Numbered from the stretch's first letter, positions 15,010 through 21,377 are shown. The stretch is 21,377 nt of DNA from Spirochaetia bacterium (GCA_900769955.1 CAAGIP010000234.1:1-21377), one strand, 5' to 3'. Numbers and translations are program-made. The notes: a model not told the origin generated them from the sequence alone.

Positions 15010-16503
15010 TTAAACAATATTCACGCCATTGAAGAACGCGTCCACGCACTCAAGAACGCTGCCTGCGATAGCCCTGGCCTTATCACTGGGTTCATTGTAT
15101 TTCACACCTTCCCCCCGGGGATCGATGTCTGCGATTTTGAATCCCGGAGTGACCTGAAGCCCACTTCTGAGCATTCCCCTAATCATGCCGTCGATGGTTG
15201 CATGAACGGGCACTTCACCGACATAAGCAATGATATCACCTTTTTTTACAATATCCCCGAACGTCTTAGTCCCGCGGAATGCACCTTCTCCCGGACTTCT
15301 GACGACACGCTCCTTTCCATAGCCCATGATAAGACCGGGTATTCCGGTGTTCTCCTCTGCACTTCCCTTTCTTATTATCGCACCGAGTGAGTGTCCCCTC
15401 ATCGTTTCGATCACGGCATGGCAGTCCGCACCTGCTGTGAATCCGGGGCCGAGCGCAATTACAAGGGGTGCCATGTCGGCACGGGTTCCGAGATTCCGCT
15501 TTGCGATTATCGCATCGATCACGACTGCAGGGGAAATCTCATTCAGGAGCGAGAGCTTCTCATCAGCAATGATTGGAATGATTCCCTCCTTCCAGAGCTC
15601 AAAACGCTCCTCAGGAGATGATATCCTTCTTGCAGTGACACCGCTCACTGTGTGCTCCTGCTCATACATTGCCTCGGCAAAGCTCACGTTCCTCCTGATC
15701 TGGGTCGGACATTCCAGCTCTGCCCCGATCACATTGTAGCCCGCATTGTGAAGCCTTATCATGACAGCCGTGGCAAGATCCCCGCTTCCCCTGACGAGTA
15801 TGCACCTTCTGATGTCACGGGAAATGCTCCTTCCGCTTTTTCCGTTTGCTGCCTTCATTATCTCAGCTGCCACGCTCACTGCTATTTCCTCAGGTGTCTC
15901 GGCACCGATATCAAGTCCCATAGGGCTGTAGACATTATCCCCTGAAGCGGTGGCGCCTGCCCTTGAGGACAGAAGTCCCACATAAAATGCTTTTCTGTAA
16001 TCAAAGGAAGAGAGGATTTCACTTTTGTCATGAACCGTGACGATGATTGCAGTGTGGCTGTCTGCCGTCACACCCCTGAGTACCTCATTCCAGGTAGGTG
16101 CATGTCTTGTTTCAGAAGCGAAGTCACACATTACATCGTTCCTGTCAAACACATATATCTCATAGCCGCATGAGTGCATTAGTCTGGCTACTGCTTCTCC
16201 CACGTGGCCGTATCCTATTACATAAAGCTTTCTTTCTGGTATTACCACATCCGCGATCATATCACACTCTCCTTTCGGCAGGGTAACGGTAAACACCCTG
16301 TTCCGGTTTTCCTTAAGGGCGATGAGCGCCTGCTCAACTGCCCTCCTCTCACATATTCCCCCTCCGACGGTTCCCTGTGTCGTTTTGTCAGCAAAGACTG
16401 CCATCCTGGCACACTTTCTCGGCACACTGCCTCTTGTGGCGGTAATAGTCACCATGACTGCGGCCCGGTTCTTCTTTTCAGCATCGAAAAGCTTTTCAAA
16501 CAT
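15010..16503 (-). CDS. yqeB: XdhC/CoxI-YqeB fusion, selenium-dependent Mo hydroxylase maturation protein
   Basis: 497 residues made of two units. Residues 1 to about 225 are an XdhC/CoxI-family protein: RGSVPRKCARMAVF (24-37) and GTVGGGICE (44-52) form the N-terminal cofactor-handling part, YVIGYGHVG (94-102) is a Rossmann nucleotide motif, and GLDIGAETPEEIAVSVAAEI (196-215) is the C-terminal signature. Residues about 232-497 match the EF2563/YqeB family of selenium-dependent molybdenum hydroxylase systems: LVRGSGDLATAVMIRLHNAG (236-255), AKRNLGTRADMAPLVIALGP (334-353), PVHATIDGMIRGMLRSG (432-448) and KIADIDPRGE (456-465). XdhC proteins insert or sulphurate molybdenum cofactor; YqeB is linked to the labile selenium of these enzymes. 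The start overlaps the yqeC stop by eight bases. No molybdenum hydroxylase is in the window. Confidence 0.85.
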   Translation of the reverse strand: MFEKLFDAEKKNRAAVMVTITATRGSVPRKCARMAVFADKTTQGTVGGGICERRAVEQALIALKENRNRVFTVTLPKGECDMIADVVIPERKLYVIGYGHVGEAVARLMHSCGYEIYVFDRNDVMCDFASETRHAPTWNEVLRGVTADSHTAIIVTVHDKSEILSSFDYRKAFYVGLLSSRAGATASGDNVYSPMGLDIGAETPEEIAVSVAAEIMKAANGKSGRSISRDIRRCILVRGSGDLATAVMIRLHNAGYNVIGAELECPTQIRRNVSFAEAMYEQEHTVSGVTARRISSPEERFELWKEGIIPIIADEKLSLLNEISPAVVIDAIIAKRNLGTRADMAPLVIALGPGFTAGADCHAVIETMRGHSLGAIIRKGSAEENTGIPGLIMGYGKERVVRSPGEGAFRGTKTFGDIVKKGDIIAYVGEVPVHATIDGMIRGMLRSGLQVTPGFKIADIDPRGEGVKYNEPSDKARAIAGSVLECVDAFFNGVNIV

Positions 16504-17188
16504 AGATCATGTCCTTCTGGAGCGACCCTTTTATTATGCGGCATGGTGCTTTCAGCGCATCGAATACAGCTGGATCGGAAACGGAATCACACTGATTGAT
16601 GAGGATAACCTCTTTTCCCTTCGCACGCTTGAGAACTCCTTCCGGAGAGTCGATCAGTTTCTGATAAAATGCGATATCCGCTGTTTCATTTCCATCATGA
16701 CCGAAACAGCAGTTGTCTGCCCTGTCCATATAGGCAGAAGCTCCCATCACGGCAAGTGTTGCGGTGGTTTCGGGAACTATTACGGGATCACGTTCGGTGT
16801 GATACTTCAGCGGAAGCGTCTTCGCACCGTCCGCCTCTATTACAGTGACATCATAGCGGGGGATGAGAAGGGAAAGGATCTCAGGACGGGGAGACACGTA
16901 CTTTTTCATGTCCACGACGCTTCTGGAAGCATAATAAACGACTTCACCCTTACAGGGCTCATGGAGAAGAACTTCCTCTTCCTTAGAGAACGCATGATCG
17001 AGACCATACGGAAACTGTCTCGGTCCCTGGAACTTCGTTGTCGTCGTGATCAGGACGGAAAGTCCCCTTTTTGCATATTCACGGGCAAGACAGGAAAGGG
17101 ATGTTGTCTTTCCTCCTGCACCGGTAACGGATATCACGCAGGTGCCTTGCTGACGGAGCGCATCTGCAAGCTCCTTTATTAGACTCAT
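16496..17188 (-). CDS. yqeC: Selenium-dependent hydroxylase accessory protein YqeC
   Basis: 230 residues, the usual length. YqeC is a P-loop protein known by genomic association with selenium-dependent molybdenum hydroxylases (third selenium-use trait, with selD and yqeB). Visible: ISVTGAGGKTTSLSCLA (19-35) with P-loop GAGGKTT (23-29); LITTTTKF (47-54); a Walker-B-like VTVIEADGAKTLPLK (114-128); and a C-terminal EVILINQCDSVSD of the NKxD type with Gln-Cys substitution. The GTP or ATP preference and the reaction are not established for the family. It heads a six-gene minus-strand operon with the xdhC/yqeB fusion next, and has the best-looking promoter of the window. Its ATG lies where transcription should begin, with no ribosome binding site. 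Its start codon overlaps the first ATG of the yidD frame on the other strand. Confidence 0.88.
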   Translation of the reverse strand: MSLIKELADALRQQGTCVISVTGAGGKTTSLSCLAREYAKRGLSVLITTTTKFQGPRQFPYGLDHAFSKEEEVLLHEPCKGEVVYYASRSVVDMKKYVSPRPEILSLLIPRYDVTVIEADGAKTLPLKYHTERDPVIVPETTATLAVMGASAYMDRADNCCFGHDGNETADIAFYQKLIDSPEGVLKRAKGKEVILINQCDSVSDPAVFDALKAPCRIIKGSLQKDMIYV

Positions 17189-17195
17189 GGTTAAA

Positions 17196-17224
17196 ATGAT
17201 ACTTTCCCTTCCTCACTGTTGCAA
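17196..17224 (-). promoter_or_regulatory. Promoter of the yqeC operon (leaderless arrangement)
   Basis: On the minus strand TTGCAA (17224-17219) and TATCAT (17201-17196) are separated by exactly 17 bp. Seven bases then separate the -10 from the ATG at 17188, so transcription is predicted to begin at or next to the start codon. The seven intervening bases (TTTAACC) hold no Shine-Dalgarno sequence. Confidence 0.75.
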
Positions 17225-17255
17225 GAAAAGAATAATGGCGGTACCATTTCTGAAA

Positions 17256-17543
17256 ATGAAGCTGCTCCAGGAAATCTTTTTAATCCCAGTACATTTCTAC
17301 CGCCTCTTCATCTCCCCGATGATGGGACCGTGCAAGTGCCGTTACACACCATCGTGCTCTGAATACTTCCTCGGCTGTGTGAGAAAGCACGGAATAGCAA
17401 AAGGCACTGTTCTCGGAGTAGCCAGGATCCTCAGATGCAGGAAAAGCTTTCTCGGAGGACCGGATGAGGTTCCGGAAAGCTTTTCATTTGAAAACATAAA
17501 ACGTGATTACATCATCTTCAGAAGGCCGAAGGATCACAGCTGA
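17256..17543 (+). CDS. yidD: Membrane protein insertion efficiency factor YidD
   Basis: About 95 residues from the ATG at 17256. YidD is a small membrane-associated protein that aids YidC-dependent insertion. The family core is clear: an N-terminal amphipathic helix (KLLQEIFLIPVHFYRLFISP), then GPCKCRYTPSCSEYFLGCVRKHG with its cysteines, then LRCRKSFLGGPDEVP. The frame is open back to ATGs at 17235 and 17187; I prefer 17256 because it matches the normal YidD N-terminus, but no candidate has a good ribosome binding site, so the start is uncertain. An AATAAT at 17231-17236 could be its -10. In many bacteria yidD lies between rnpA and yidC; here it stands alone between yqeC and udk, overlapping the end of the convergent udk by ten bases. 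Confidence 0.85.
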   Translation: MKLLQEIFLIPVHFYRLFISPMMGPCKCRYTPSCSEYFLGCVRKHGIAKGTVLGVARILRCRKSFLGGPDEVPESFSFENIKRDYIIFRRPKDHS

Positions 17544-18148
17544 TTGGCAACTGTCTGAATGTACTTGATTATGACGTCAAGCGCGTGCTCATTGTAGCCG
17601 CCCTCAGGGATGATGAGATCGGCATACTCCTTGCACGGTTCAATGAAGTTGAAGTGTCCGGGGCGTACCACATTGATATACTGCTCCACGACTGACTCCA
17701 CGGTTCGTCCCCTCTCCTTAATGTCCCGCTGAAGTCTTCTCACGAAACGGATGTCCGAGGGCGTGTCCACATAGAGCTTGAGGTCAAGCAGGTCCCTGAT
17801 CCTCCTGTCATAAAGCACCATGAGACCGTCAACGATTATGATCGTCTTCGGTTCGATGTGCATTGTTTCCTCCCTCCGTCTGTGGTTGACGAAGTCGTAT
17901 AGCGGCATTTCTATTGCCTTTCCGTTCTTCAGGTCGATGAGGTTCTCCATCATCAGGTCCATGTCAAAGGCATCCGGATGGTCGAAGTTGAATGCAGTGA
18001 TGTTGTCATTGTTCACATAGGATGCACTTCGGTAGTAGTTGTCCTGGGCGATGCACACACTGTCGTGGTGTGCTTCGGAAATCTTTTTCACAACGGTGCT
18101 CTTTCCGGAGCCTGAACCGCCGGTGATGCCTATGAGCTTTACGTTCAT
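17534..18148 (-). CDS. udk: Uridine kinase
   Basis: 204 residues; phosphorylates uridine (and cytidine) to the monophosphate in pyrimidine salvage, cytosolic. The Walker A P-loop GGSGSGKST is at 10-18, followed by IAQDNYYRS, FNFDHPDAFD (with the substrate-site Asp) and MPLYDFVNHRR, then IIIVDGLMVLYD as Walker B, and a lid region RRLQRDIKERGRT rich in arginine. All match the phosphoribulokinase/uridine kinase family. The ATG overlaps the stop of galM by four bases, so it is translated with it. It ends ten bases inside the convergent yidD; no terminator for this strand is obvious there. A sugar epimerase next to a nucleoside kinase fits shared use of ribose or hexose from nucleosides and sugars, but this link is inference. 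Confidence 0.94.
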   Translation of the reverse strand: MNVKLIGITGGSGSGKSTVVKKISEAHHDSVCIAQDNYYRSASYVNNDNITAFNFDHPDAFDMDLMMENLIDLKNGKAIEMPLYDFVNHRRREETMHIEPKTIIIVDGLMVLYDRRIRDLLDLKLYVDTPSDIRFVRRLQRDIKERGRTVESVVEQYINVVRPGHFNFIEPCKEYADLIIPEGGYNEHALDVIIKYIQTVANQL

Positions 18149-19128
18149 GCGTTTTTCTCCCTAAGTGAGTAAGTCGTGACTGAGCTGAAAACCTCTCCCT
18201 TTGCGAGGACGCCTTCCCCTTCCGGACCGAAGTTCATGGGATCGATGTGGCAGCTGGTCTCAAGTGCAATGGCAGTGAAGGCATCACCCCTTTCCCTGGG
18301 CTCGCGGGAGGAGAAGAACTCCCCGGTGTAGAGCTGAATGCACGGTCTGTCAGTCGTCACGGTCATCTCCAGGTCATCACCCGAAAGCACTGCCGCGGCA
18401 CCTGAATCGAGGACGTAGCATGTATCATACTTACCGTCCCTTCTCTCCCCGATCACCCTCGGGGTCCTGAAATCATAAGCATCATCAACCGGGTCGATCG
18501 ACACGGGAATGAGTTCGTCATCGGTCCTGATGTAAGATGAGGCATTTATCATTATCGTCTGCTTCCTGCAGTCGGTGTCACAGCCGTTGAGGTTGAAGTA
18601 TGCATGGTTTGTCGGGTTGACGACGCACTTCCTGTCGGAGCTCATCTTATAGGTGATGGAAAGGGAATCATCACGGATCATGTAGGAGACGGTCACACCG
18701 GTGTTTCCGGGCCATCCGCCCTCCCCGTCGGAAGTTGCCGTATTGAGCACGACACCGTTCTCACTTTCGAAGAGCACGTTCCACACCTTGTAGCCGGTAT
18801 TGGCGCTTCCGCTGTGAAGATTGTTTTTCCCGTTGTTCCTGTCAAGAGTGTATTGCTTACCGTCAAGGACGAAGGAAGCATTCCTGACGCGGTTTGCGAA
18901 GGGCGCGACTATCTGTCCCTTGTACGTTGAATCATCCACGTAGCTCATCACGCTCTCGCTTCCTGAAACCACTTCCCTCACGGAACCATCCTTAAGTGTA
19001 TACCTGAAGGAATTGAGCGCTGCACCGAGTGTAAGTACCGAAGCCTCACACCTTCCGTCCTTAATGGTTATCCTTTCAATGACCGTACCGTCGGGAAGAG
19101 TTCCGAACGGCTTTCTTTCAATGCTCAT
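18145..19128 (-). CDS. galM: Galactose mutarotase (aldose 1-epimerase)
   Basis: 327 residues, typical for GalM, which equilibrates alpha and beta anomers of galactose or glucose in the cytosol before kinase steps. Active-site residues are all present: NNGKNNLHSG with His105, NPTNHAYFNLNG with His175, and ALETSCHIDPMN with the general base Glu290; PFANRVRNASF (76-86) is the conserved substrate-side arginine motif. It is unrelated in close sequence to the LacX/YeaD-like gene at the left end of the window, though of the same fold. Unlike the leaderless heads of other units, this gene has a GAGAGG site six bases upstream and a promoter with a short leader. It is first in the galM-udk pair and divergent from trkH. 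Confidence 0.94.
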   Translation of the reverse strand: MSIERKPFGTLPDGTVIERITIKDGRCEASVLTLGAALNSFRYTLKDGSVREVVSGSESVMSYVDDSTYKGQIVAPFANRVRNASFVLDGKQYTLDRNNGKNNLHSGSANTGYKVWNVLFESENGVVLNTATSDGEGGWPGNTGVTVSYMIRDDSLSITYKMSSDRKCVVNPTNHAYFNLNGCDTDCRKQTIMINASSYIRTDDELIPVSIDPVDDAYDFRTPRVIGERRDGKYDTCYVLDSGAAAVLSGDDLEMTVTTDRPCIQLYTGEFFSSREPRERGDAFTAIALETSCHIDPMNFGPEGEGVLAKGEVFSSVTTYSLREKNA

Positions 19129-19146
19129 AATGACCTCTCAGGGGAT

Positions 19147-19174
19147 ATTTTACCTACTTTTGACCGTAACGCAA
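19147..19174 (-). promoter_or_regulatory. Promoter of the galM-udk operon
   Basis: On the minus strand TTGCGT (19174-19169) and TAAAAT (19152-19147) have a 16-bp spacer. A start near 19140 would give a leader of about 12 bases including GAGAGG, so this message is predicted to have a normal ribosome binding site. Confidence 0.55.
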
Positions 19175-19182
19175 CCCATACC

Positions 19183-19211
19183 TTTCAAATACGATGCAAA
19201 AAAGCTATAAT
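19183..19211 (+). promoter_or_regulatory. Promoter of the trkH-trkA operon (leaderless arrangement)
   Basis: A perfect TATAAT at 19206-19211 is preceded by TTTCAA (19183-19188) at 17 bp. The -10 ends seven bases before the trkH ATG at 19219, so the predicted start is the ATG itself or one base before. The seven intervening bases (TGGCACC) contain no Shine-Dalgarno sequence. Confidence 0.75.
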
Positions 19212-19218
19212 TGGCACC

Positions 19219-20517
19219 ATGAGCTTTAAGGGTGTTCGAAGAAGAATAGGGAAAACACCGCCGTCAGTGCTTCTGGCTACGGGCTTTCTCTCCATAATCA
19301 TCACGGGAACCGTGCTTCTCATGCTTCCTTTATCCACGGTTTCGGGCATTTCACTTACGGATGCCCTCTTCGTTTCCACCTCTGCCGTATGCGTGACAGG
19401 TCTTTCGCCCATAGATGTTTCCCAGACCCTTACCACCTTCGGACAGAGTGTCCTGATGACACTCTTCCAGATAGGAGGACTGGGCTATGCACTGCTGCTG
19501 GTGGTCGTGATTACCGCCGCCAACGGCAATCTTTCCTTCAGGAACAAGACACTCCTCAGGGAGTCCTTCGGAATGGACAACAGGATGAAGGTCGGCAGGG
19601 TCATCAGGTTCGTGCTCCTGCTTACCCTTATATGTGAGGCACTGGGAACAGCGGTGCTTTCAGTCCCCTTCGTTCGGGATAACGGTCCTCAGGGTGTGTT
19701 CATCGCGCTTTTCACCGCGGTATCGGCCTTCAACAACGCGGGATTCGATCTCTTCGGTGATTCCCTCACGAGGTACGCAAGTGAAGCCGGGGTACTCATT
19801 CCGGTCGCGTTTCTAATAATAATCGGCGGTGTGGGCTTTCTGGTTCTCAGGGAACTCATCATACCGCCGAAGAACGGCAGGAAAAGGCTTTCCGTCCACA
19901 CCAAAATCGTTCTTATCATGACGCTTCTTCTGCTGGTGCTGGGAACGGTGGGCTTCATGTTCTTCCAGGACATGTCTCCACTTGAAGCCTTCTTCCAGTC
20001 AGTCACCACGAGAACGGCAGGCTTCACCACCTTTGATCAGGGGACGCTGAAACCGGCGGCCTTCCTGCTCTCCATACTCCTGATGTTCATAGGAGCATCC
20101 CCCTGTTCCACCGGCGGCGGTATCAAGACGACCACGCTGTTCGCGGCCCTGGGTGCTTCCTATTCACTGCTGACCGGAAAGGACTTCGTGACCTTCCGTC
20201 GCTCCATAAGCAGCCAGACGGTATCAAGGGCACTGTACATCATCGTCATTGCGGCACTTATGATTTTCGGAAGCACCTTCCTCCTGTCGGTCACGGAGCC
20301 GGACCTTCCGCTATCAGCTCTGTTTTACGAGGTTACCTCGGCCCTTGCGACAGTGGGACTATCGCAGAACGTGACAGGAGAGCTCAATGCACTCAGCAAA
20401 TGCATAATAATCGTTCTCATGTACGTGGGACGTGTCGGGATACTCACGATCCTGAGCTGTTTCACCGGTGAGGAAAAGCACGTAAAATATATCGAAGGAA
20501 AGATTATCGTAGGATGA
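19219..20517 (+). CDS. trkH: Potassium uptake channel subunit, KtrB/TrkH family
   Basis: 432 residues, a length closer to KtrB than to E. coli TrkH. It is an integral inner-membrane protein of four M1-pore loop-M2 repeats that conducts potassium inward. The four selectivity-filter loops are visible with their glycines: VCVTGL (Gly61), FNNAGF (Gly175), RTAGF (Gly268) and ATVGL (Gly380). The intramembrane gate loop in the third repeat reads IGASPCSTGGGIKTTT (291-306). About eight to ten hydrophobic helices flank them. The ATG at 19219 is the only sensible start and lies directly downstream of a consensus TATAAT, with no ribosome site. The regulatory subunit trkA follows with a four-base overlap. 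Confidence 0.94.
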   Translation: MSFKGVRRRIGKTPPSVLLATGFLSIIITGTVLLMLPLSTVSGISLTDALFVSTSAVCVTGLSPIDVSQTLTTFGQSVLMTLFQIGGLGYALLLVVVITAANGNLSFRNKTLLRESFGMDNRMKVGRVIRFVLLLTLICEALGTAVLSVPFVRDNGPQGVFIALFTAVSAFNNAGFDLFGDSLTRYASEAGVLIPVAFLIIIGGVGFLVLRELIIPPKNGRKRLSVHTKIVLIMTLLLLVLGTVGFMFFQDMSPLEAFFQSVTTRTAGFTTFDQGTLKPAAFLLSILLMFIGASPCSTGGGIKTTTLFAALGASYSLLTGKDFVTFRRSISSQTVSRALYIIVIAALMIFGSTFLLSVTEPDLPLSALFYEVTSALATVGLSQNVTGELNALSKCIIIVLMYVGRVGILTILSCFTGEEKHVKYIEGKIIVG

Positions 20518-21170
20518 AAAGGAAACAGAATTACGCAGTTATTGGACTTGGACGTTTCGGATACTCCGTTGCGATCACACTTCTCGGCATGGGTCAGAAC
20601 GTAATAGCCATCGACCGGGATCCAGAGGTTCTCGAGGAGATAAGCCGCGAAGGTGCCGACGTTTTCATCGTCAACAGCATCAGCCGTTCATCCCTGACGG
20701 AGTGCGGACTTGCCGACTGCGATGCCGTGGTCATCGGTATCGGAAAGGACATCGAAGGCAGCATCCTTGCCGCACTCAATGCCAAGGAAATCGGGGTGAA
20801 GAGAGTAATATGCAAGGCCAACAGCGATGACCATGCCAAGATTCTTGAGAAAATAGGGGCTGAGATAGTATTCCCTGAAATTGATATCGCAAAGCGCATT
20901 GCCCATGCCGTCACCAATTCCATGACGGAGGACATTCTTCCCCTCTCCGATGACTTCTCCATCATCCAGCTGAGGGTTCCCGCCATCTTTGACGGAAAGA
21001 CAGTCGCAGAGACCGGACTGAGACAGAAGTACGGTCTTAACCTCGTCGCGGTAGTCCATGAGGGCAAGGCCTCAGGTGTCATCACGCCGGATACCGTCCT
21101 CCACTCCGCTGACAGCATCTATCTCTCAGGTGCCAACAGCGGTATCGAGGCACTTCAGAAGGACATCTGA
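20514..21170 (+). CDS. trkA: Potassium uptake regulatory subunit, KtrA/TrkA family
   Basis: 218 residues; soluble RCK protein that forms a ring under the channel and gates it on binding ATP/ADP or NAD(H). The N-terminal Rossmann motif VIGLGRFGYSVA (9-20) and the acidic residue Asp34 at the end of strand two (NVIAIDRD) mark the TrkA-N domain; about residues 135-218 form the TrkA-C domain (FSIIQLRVPAIFDGKTVAE onwards), a site of c-di-AMP binding in some Firmicutes KtrA proteins, which cannot be judged here. The length matches the single-unit KtrA rather than the duplicated E. coli TrkA. ATGA overlap with trkH implies translational coupling. A hairpin lies 14 bases after the stop. Confidence 0.95.
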   Translation: MKRKQNYAVIGLGRFGYSVAITLLGMGQNVIAIDRDPEVLEEISREGADVFIVNSISRSSLTECGLADCDAVVIGIGKDIEGSILAALNAKEIGVKRVICKANSDDHAKILEKIGAEIVFPEIDIAKRIAHAVTNSMTEDILPLSDDFSIIQLRVPAIFDGKTVAETGLRQKYGLNLVAVVHEGKASGVITPDTVLHSADSIYLSGANSGIEALQKDI

Positions 21171-21183
21171 CGATATGAGAAAA

Positions 21184-21215
21184 TGAGGCTGCCAGGCAAT
21201 TACTTAGCAGCCTCA
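21184..21215 (-). terminator. Hairpin between trkA and the right-edge gene, terminator for the minus strand
   Basis: TGAGGCTGC (21184-21192) pairs perfectly with GCAGCCTCA (21207-21215) across a 14-base loop. On the minus strand it is followed at once by TTTTCTCAT, as expected of an intrinsic terminator of the gene ending at 21221. On the + strand the nearest T run (TATTTT) is seven or more bases away, so it would be a weaker stop for trkA. Confidence 0.7.
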
Positions 21216-21220
21216 CGTTG

Positions 21221-21376
21221 CTATTTTAATTCTTTCGGTTCATTTTTTTCGTAGTCATACATTTTATCAAAAGGAAGAGTAAAGGTCTTTGTATCTGTTG
21301 ATGTGGTATGACCGACACAGCACATAATACCACTCTTTCCGGCACTGCGCTCCAGAGTGGAGCTCATTGTCAGTCT
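21221..21376 (-). CDS. 3' fragment of an unknown gene at the right edge
   Basis: On the minus strand one frame is open from the edge to a TAG at 21223-21221, 51 residues, with internal Met residues (the first at residue 4). The segment contains GKSGIMCCVGHTTSTDTKTF and ends MYDYEKNEPKELK. No ribosome binding site precedes the first ATG, so the gene most likely continues beyond the window. A hairpin with a T run follows its stop, which supports a real minus-strand gene end. The Cys-Cys pair and His-Thr-Thr are the only notable residues. I do not recognise the family. Confidence 0.5.
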   Translation of the reverse strand, partial: RLTMSSTLERSAGKSGIMCCVGHTTSTDTKTFTLPFDKMYDYEKNEPKELK

Positions 21377-21377
21377 G

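Noticed and set aside
14981..15049. Extended proA start at 15049
   Set aside because: It would overlap the end of the xdhC/yqeB gene and add 23 residues not typical of ProA; the conserved sequence begins at 14980.
16322..17182. Long + strand open frame (286 codons) antisense to yqeC
   Set aside because: Composition is unlike a protein (many Cys, His and Arg), there is no ribosome site, and the opposite strand encodes well-conserved YqeC and the XdhC N-terminus.
20594..21118. 174-codon minus-strand frame inside trkA
   Set aside because: Ser/Met/Thr-rich shadow of the codon bias of trkA; the plus-strand frame has clear TrkA-N and TrkA-C motifs.

Overview
The window looks like a compact, gene-dense chromosomal segment of roughly 50% G+C from a Gram-negative-type bacterium. 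A spirochaete (Treponema/Sphaerochaeta-like) is my best guess. The grounds are the gene set, a signal-peptide-bearing beta-barrel-like protein ending in Phe-Phe, peptidoglycan genes whose MurE lacks the canonical DNPR motif, and a glycosyltransferase-like gene between proB and an amidase. The taxonomic call is inference. No tRNA, rRNA, CRISPR array, transposase or prophage gene is visible, and no intergenic gap exceeds 300 bases.

Layout, left to right. (1) 2-454 (+): 3' end of an unknown gene with a Pro-Val-Glu-Val repeat stalk, closed by a strong terminator. (2) 516-1373 (+): LacX/YeaD-like aldose epimerase, then a terminator. (3) 1422-2435 (-): outer-membrane beta-barrel candidate. (4) 2495-6136 (+): overlapping murE-ddl-dinB. 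(5) 6065-6877 (-): uppP, convergent with and overlapping dinB by 72 bp. (6) 6950-10987 (+): trmL-proC-serS-pncB. (7) 17188 down to 10984 (-): yqeC, an xdhC/yqeB fusion, proA, proB, a glycosyltransferase-like gene and a secreted N-acetylmuramoyl-L-alanine amidase. (8) about 17256-17543 (+): yidD. (9) 19128 down to 18145 (-): galM-udk. (10) 19219-21170 (+): a KtrB/TrkH-KtrA/TrkA potassium system. (11) 21221-21376 (-): 3' fragment of an unknown gene.

Functional themes: peptidoglycan precursor synthesis, lipid-carrier recycling and wall hydrolysis (murE, ddl, uppP, amidase); proline synthesis split over two operons (proC in one, proA-proB in another); sugar epimerisation and nucleotide salvage (two mutarotase-family genes, udk, pncB); potassium uptake; and maturation of a selenium-dependent molybdenum hydroxylase (yqeC plus the xdhC/yqeB fusion) whose target enzyme is not in this window.

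The most striking signal is regulatory. Several genes that head transcription units (murE, the barrel gene, uppP, trmL, yqeC, trkH) have a sigma70-like -10 hexamer ending 6-7 bases before the ATG and no Shine-Dalgarno sequence. That places the transcription start on or beside the start codon. Downstream operon genes (dinB, proC, serS, ddl) have ordinary GGAGG-type sites. This suggests systematic leaderless transcription. In addition, two intrinsic terminators lie inside the coding sequence of the convergent neighbour (6001-6033 in dinB, 10999-11028 in the amidase gene). A 16-codon upstream ORF carries the good ribosome binding site in front of proA.
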